Source: Bacillota bacterium
GTDB taxonomy: Bacteria > Bacillota > Clostridia > Oscillospirales > Ruminococcaceae
Length of the DNA stretch: 8,268 nt
Reading direction: 5' to 3'
Assembly: GCA_023413185.1 (NCBI GenBank)
Contig: JAEZQD010000053.1
Span: 1-8,268 of the forward strand
A program made the translations under genes and the position numbers. The notes beneath the pieces were generated by a model that searched no databases, had not been told where the DNA came from, and saw nothing but the letters and a program-made list of their open reading frames with translations. Positions 6,008 through 8,268 of the stretch are shown here, one piece after another (position 1 is the first letter of the stretch; each line of letters opens with the position of its first letter).

Positions 6008-6745
6008 TTGAAAAGAGCCCTTACCCTTTGCATTGTTACCGCTGTTTTACTGTGTGCCTGCACAAAACCCGACACGATGTGCCGATACGGCATTCATAAA
6101 GACTGGGAGGAGACTATCACCCCTGCCCTGATTGCCCATGTGGGGCAGCAGGCGCACCAGGAGTATGTGAGCAGCCGTTCTGCCGCAGAGCAGTGTGCGG
6201 ATATCTACGGTTTTCTGCGGGAGTTCGACATCCCGTACGAAACCTTTAGCGAGCTAAATGAAGGTCGTGCGGTGTATGACCTCAAAGAGCTGACGGCAAG
6301 AGCGTACCCGTGGGTTAAGGATAACATCAATACGATGAACTTTTTCGCAACCCTTACCTCCGAGCGCAAGCAGGAGCTGACCGAAGCGGTCAAGCAGGTG
6401 GTGGACGCGTATAAGGCGGGCACCGTACCCGAGGGCGGCGACTATCCCCCCTATCCTGACGGGTTTCCCCCTGCACAAAGCTTACCCGAGATGACACAGT
6501 CGAAGGATTACACCCTATACCTGGTCAAGCACGAGGGCGTGGGCGCGCGGGGATACCACAAAGGCGGCATCTATGTTGTGGTTTGGGCGGATAAAACACA
6601 CCAGCTGGTGCTGACGGTAGACAATGAAACGGGGGATGACGGCAAGCAGTCCATCGTCTTTATCCACCCCGAATTTCGGTCGGGTACGCTCGCGATTGGC
6701 GCGGACAGAGCCGTAACACCAAACAGCGACGAATCTGAGGGGTAA
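6008..6745 (+). CDS. putative lipoprotein of unknown function
   Basis: A 245-residue protein with a clear lipoprotein signal: MKRALTLCIVTAVLLCAC, with two basic residues, a hydrophobic core, and lipobox LCAC whose Cys18 would be lipidated and anchored to the outer face of the membrane. The TTG at 6008 is chosen because GAGG (5996-5999) is 8 bases upstream and the signal peptide begins exactly there. An in-frame TTG at 5981 has no ribosome binding site and would put polar residues before the signal. The mature part has a helical-looking N-terminal half (about 25-140), a proline/glycine-rich linker near 146-161 (GGDYPPYPDGFPP), and a more beta-like C-terminal half (about 170-230). I do not recognise the family. 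It has its own promoter and terminator and no functional partner nearby. Confidence 0.8.
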   Translation: MKRALTLCIVTAVLLCACTKPDTMCRYGIHKDWEETITPALIAHVGQQAHQEYVSSRSAAEQCADIYGFLREFDIPYETFSELNEGRAVYDLKELTARAYPWVKDNINTMNFFATLTSERKQELTEAVKQVVDAYKAGTVPEGGDYPPYPDGFPPAQSLPEMTQSKDYTLYLVKHEGVGARGYHKGGIYVVVWADKTHQLVLTVDNETGDDGKQSIVFIHPEFRSGTLAIGADRAVTPNSDESEG

Positions 6746-6765
6746 ATACCACAATATGTAAATAT

Positions 6766-6796
6766 AAAGGAGGCAGTAAGCTGTCTCCTTTTCTAT
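6766..6796 (+). terminator. intrinsic terminator of the lipoprotein gene
   Basis: The stem AAAGGAGGCAG (6766-6776) with CTGTCTCCTTT (6781-6791), 11 bp including one G-T pair, has a TAAG loop. It is followed by TCTATAT and starts 20 bases after the stop. Confidence 0.85.
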
Positions 6797-6962
6797 ATCT
6801 AGTGGGTGAATAGATGTTCGCCCCGAACGATTACCCCTCGTTATATTTTAGGTTTCGATTTACACTTTCCACACTTTCCACATAGTTTTCAACAATTGCG
6901 GTGAAAAGGGGTTATTTTAAGGTTTTTTATGAGAGGAATATATGAATATTCTCCATTATTCG
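6797..6962. other. AT-rich intergenic stretch between convergent terminators, with 9-bp repeats
   Basis: No convincing gene is seen. The stretch lies between the terminators of two convergent genes. It holds a small hairpin, GTTCG-CCC-CGAAC (6816-6828). It also holds a period-9 tandem repeat (6862-6882) with two identical CTTTCCACA units, closely followed by TTTTCAACA (6886-6894). Each of the three 9-mers matches the DnaA box TTATCCACA at seven of nine positions. Confidence 0.5.
6862..6882 (+). repeat. period-9 tandem repeat (2.3 copies of CTTTCCACA)
   Basis: Bases 6862-6873 recur exactly 9 bases later (to 6882), giving two abutting CTTTCCACA units at 6865-6873 and 6874-6882. A related TTTTCAACA follows at 6886-6894. 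The units resemble degenerate DnaA boxes or short iterons; whether anything binds them is unknown. Confidence 0.8.
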
Positions 6963-6996
6963 ACAAAAATAGAGACGAGCGTCATATGCCCGTCCC
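6963..6996 (-). terminator. intrinsic terminator of the CPBP-tadA operon
   Basis: Read on the minus strand, GGGACGGGC (6996-6988) pairs with GCTCGTCTC (6980-6972) over 9 bp including two G-T pairs, with a 7-base loop. It is followed by TATTTTTG. It lies about 120 bases beyond the tadA stop. Confidence 0.75.
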
Positions 6997-7117
6997 AAAC
7001 GCACCAAACGATTCGATATTGCAATAACTCTGAAATAATTCGACGAAGTAGAGTGCAAGGCTTGGGTTATCTTTGCAAGGTGGCTTCGTACACAACGTAG
7101 GCGAATAAGCTGCTATT
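6997..7117 (-). other. 3' untranslated region of tadA, possibly structured
   Basis: This segment lies between the tadA stop and its terminator. It has an 8-bp inverted repeat, GGCGAATA (7100-7107) with TATTCGCC (7119-7126), which overlaps the stop codon and has no T-tract. A second one pairs ACGAAG (7043-7048) with CTTCGT (7084-7089) and encloses two copies of TGCAAGG. In many Firmicutes the SRP RNA gene sits just after tadA, but its conserved GGAAGGAAGC-type loop is not found here. Confidence 0.35.
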
Positions 7118-7600
7118 CTATTCGCCGCGCTGCTCGCGCTTTTTGCGCAGCCCCGCAAAAAAGTCGGACAAGATCTGCCCGCACTGCTGCTCCAAAAGCC
7201 CGCAGGTGACAAGCGGACGGTGGTTAAACGGCATCTCAAACAGGCTTGCGACACTGCGCACCGCACCCGCCTTAGCGTCGAGCGCTCCGATGTACACCCT
7301 GCGCACCCGCGCGTTGATGATCGCACCCGCGCACATGGGGCAGGGCTCGAGCGTAACATACAGGTCGCAATCCGAAAGCCGCCAGCTGTTTAGGGCGCGG
7401 CATGCGTTCTCTATGGCGGTCAGCTCCGCGTGAAGGGTTGCGCATCGCCCCGTTTCGCGCTCGTTAAAGCCGCTGCCCATAATCTTACCATCCTTGACCA
7501 CAATAGCACCCACCGGCACCTCGCCGCGCTCATATGCCATCTCTGCAAGGCGCAGGGCAAGCGACATAAAGTATTCTGGTGACCCTTGCTCATACTGCAT
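7118..7600 (-). CDS. tadA: tRNA-specific adenosine deaminase TadA
   Basis: A 160-residue zinc deaminase that converts adenosine 34 to inosine in the anticodon wobble position of tRNA-Arg(ACG). This allows one tRNA to read CGU, CGC and CGA. The catalytic motifs are intact: HAE at 57-59 (H57 zinc ligand, E59 proton shuttle) and PCPMC at 86-90 (C87 and C90 zinc ligands), with the TLEPCPMCAGAI context typical of TadA. FNERE at 45-49 contributes to the substrate pocket in the family. The length is normal. The ATG at 7600 is preceded by AAGGAAGGGG with good spacing. It begins 30 bases after the CPBP gene stop on the same strand, so the two are probably co-transcribed, with the terminator at 6996-6963. 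The downstream dnaX-recR cluster often seen in Firmicutes is not here. Confidence 0.96.
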   Translation of the reverse strand: MQYEQGSPEYFMSLALRLAEMAYERGEVPVGAIVVKDGKIMGSGFNERETGRCATLHAELTAIENACRALNSWRLSDCDLYVTLEPCPMCAGAIINARVRRVYIGALDAKAGAVRSVASLFEMPFNHRPLVTCGLLEQQCGQILSDFFAGLRKKREQRGE

Positions 7601-7630
7601 CGGTATTGCCCCTTCCTTAGTCGGTTATCG

Positions 7631-8268
7631 TTACCACGGGATGTATGTTGTTGAGAGGCTGCTTGCCATAATCACCGATGCTGCGATGTACAAAAGAATC
7701 ATCGCACCCGAGCCCATGAGCGTCTGCAGCCGCGCCTTAAACGGAAGCACCGCCCTTGCGGGCGCAAGCGTAAACAGGTCCTTATCCCGCCTTGCGGCAA
7801 CGATAAGCGCGACCAAACCGCACAGGATAAATACAATCGATATCCCCTCGCGGACAATACCGCTCCACTCGGGAACAAGTCGCTTGGAGGCAACATCGTA
7901 AACCACCCAGAACAGGTTGTTTACCGAGTGAATTACAATGCCCGTTACAACCGAACCCGACCGCAGCACGAAGTAGCCCAGAACAAGCCCCGACAAAAAG
8001 GCGTAGGGCAAAATCAAAAGGTCGGTGTGAATGAGCGCAAACATCGCGGACGAGCACACAAGCGCCAGCCCGTCGCCAAAGCACCGCAACGATTGCAGCA
8101 CCAGCCCGCGAAACACAAGCTCCTCTACCACGGAGGAAAGCACGATATACAGCAGCACGTACAGCACAATACCAAACGCGTCGGAAGGCATGACGGCGTT
8201 GTTTTGCCGCGCATACAGACCCACCCAGCCCAGCACGGTGTCCAGCACCTCGGAGGAAAAGCTTGCGA
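7631..8268 (-). CDS. CPBP-family intramembrane metalloprotease, N-terminus beyond right edge
   Basis: A partial membrane protein of the CPBP (CAAX protease and bacteriocin-processing, Abi) family. The frame is open to the window edge, so the true start and one or more N-terminal helices are outside; the GTG at 8248-8246 is only an internal possibility. All three family motifs are present: EELVFR (codons at 8125-8108), FALIH (about 8041-8027) and HSVNN (about 7930-7916). These supply the glutamates, histidines and Asn proposed to form the intramembrane zinc site. Four to six helices are visible, including one near the C-terminus (GAMILLYIAASVIMASSL). Related proteins cleave prenylated or peptide substrates, or help with bacteriocin self-immunity; the substrate here cannot be inferred. 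It sits upstream of tadA, probably in one operon, with no obvious functional link. Confidence 0.9.
   Translation of the reverse strand, partial: ASFSSEVLDTVLGWVGLYARQNNAVMPSDAFGIVLYVLLYIVLSSVVEELVFRGLVLQSLRCFGDGLALVCSSAMFALIHTDLLILPYAFLSGLVLGYFVLRSGSVVTGIVIHSVNNLFWVVYDVASKRLVPEWSGIVREGISIVFILCGLVALIVAARRDKDLFTLAPARAVLPFKARLQTLMGSGAMILLYIAASVIMASSLSTTYIPW

Noticed and set aside
6816..6828. GTTCG-CCC-CGAAC palindrome, resembling an SOS (LexA) box
   Set aside because: The Gram-positive LexA box is CGAAC-N4-GTTCG; here the half-sites are in the opposite order and the spacer is 3, and no gene starts nearby.
6929..7027. Small ORF beginning MRGIYEYSPLFDKN (32 codons), and another from 6942
   Set aside because: Ribosome binding sites are weak or badly spaced, and both run through the minus-strand terminator and 3' region of tadA. 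There is no sign of conservation.
6997..7117. SRP (4.5S/scr) RNA after tadA
   Set aside because: The position is typical, but the conserved helix 8 loop sequence (GGAAGGAAGC-like) is absent on both strands.

Overview
The window looks like a piece of a Firmicutes chromosome, most likely from a Clostridia-type gut anaerobe. This rests on strong AGGAGG-type ribosome binding sites, frequent TTG starts, a clostridial-looking LepA, a CPBP protease upstream of tadA, and moderately high GC (about 60% in lepA). No mobile element, CRISPR array, rRNA or tRNA was seen.

Layout from left to right. A possible divergent partial reading frame lies at the left edge (minus strand). A LacI-family regulator follows (196-1215, +) and ends at a strong hairpin terminator. 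It converges with a DUF2238/YjdF-like membrane protein (1288-1851, -). A 372-base gap then holds an extended -10 promoter and a structured leader. The leader encodes a 10-residue peptide, MHLCFLDTGQ, and precedes an MFS efflux-type transporter (2224-3444, +). Next is a small AT-rich four-helix membrane protein resembling DUF6713 (3549-3917, +). Then comes lepA (elongation factor 4), with its own promoter and terminator (3961-5906, +), followed by an unrecognised lipoprotein (6008-6745, +) that also has its own promoter and terminator. A roughly 170-base AT-rich stretch with 9-bp tandem repeats resembling degenerate DnaA boxes separates it from the convergent tadA gene. tadA (7118-7600, -) lies downstream of a partial CPBP intramembrane protease gene that runs off the right edge.

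Most genes are independent single-gene transcription units; only the CPBP gene and tadA look like an operon. The standout is the leader of the MFS transporter. Its parts form a classical translational attenuator like those of ermC and cat. Stem 1:2 ties down the end of the leader peptide ORF, stem 3:4 pairs with the transporter's Shine-Dalgarno sequence, and an alternative stem 2:3 is incompatible with both. A ribosome held on the leader ORF would be expected to free the transporter's start. This suggests, without proving, a drug-inducible efflux pump sensed through ribosome stalling. Base pairing was checked by eye only; no folding energies were computed and no database was searched.
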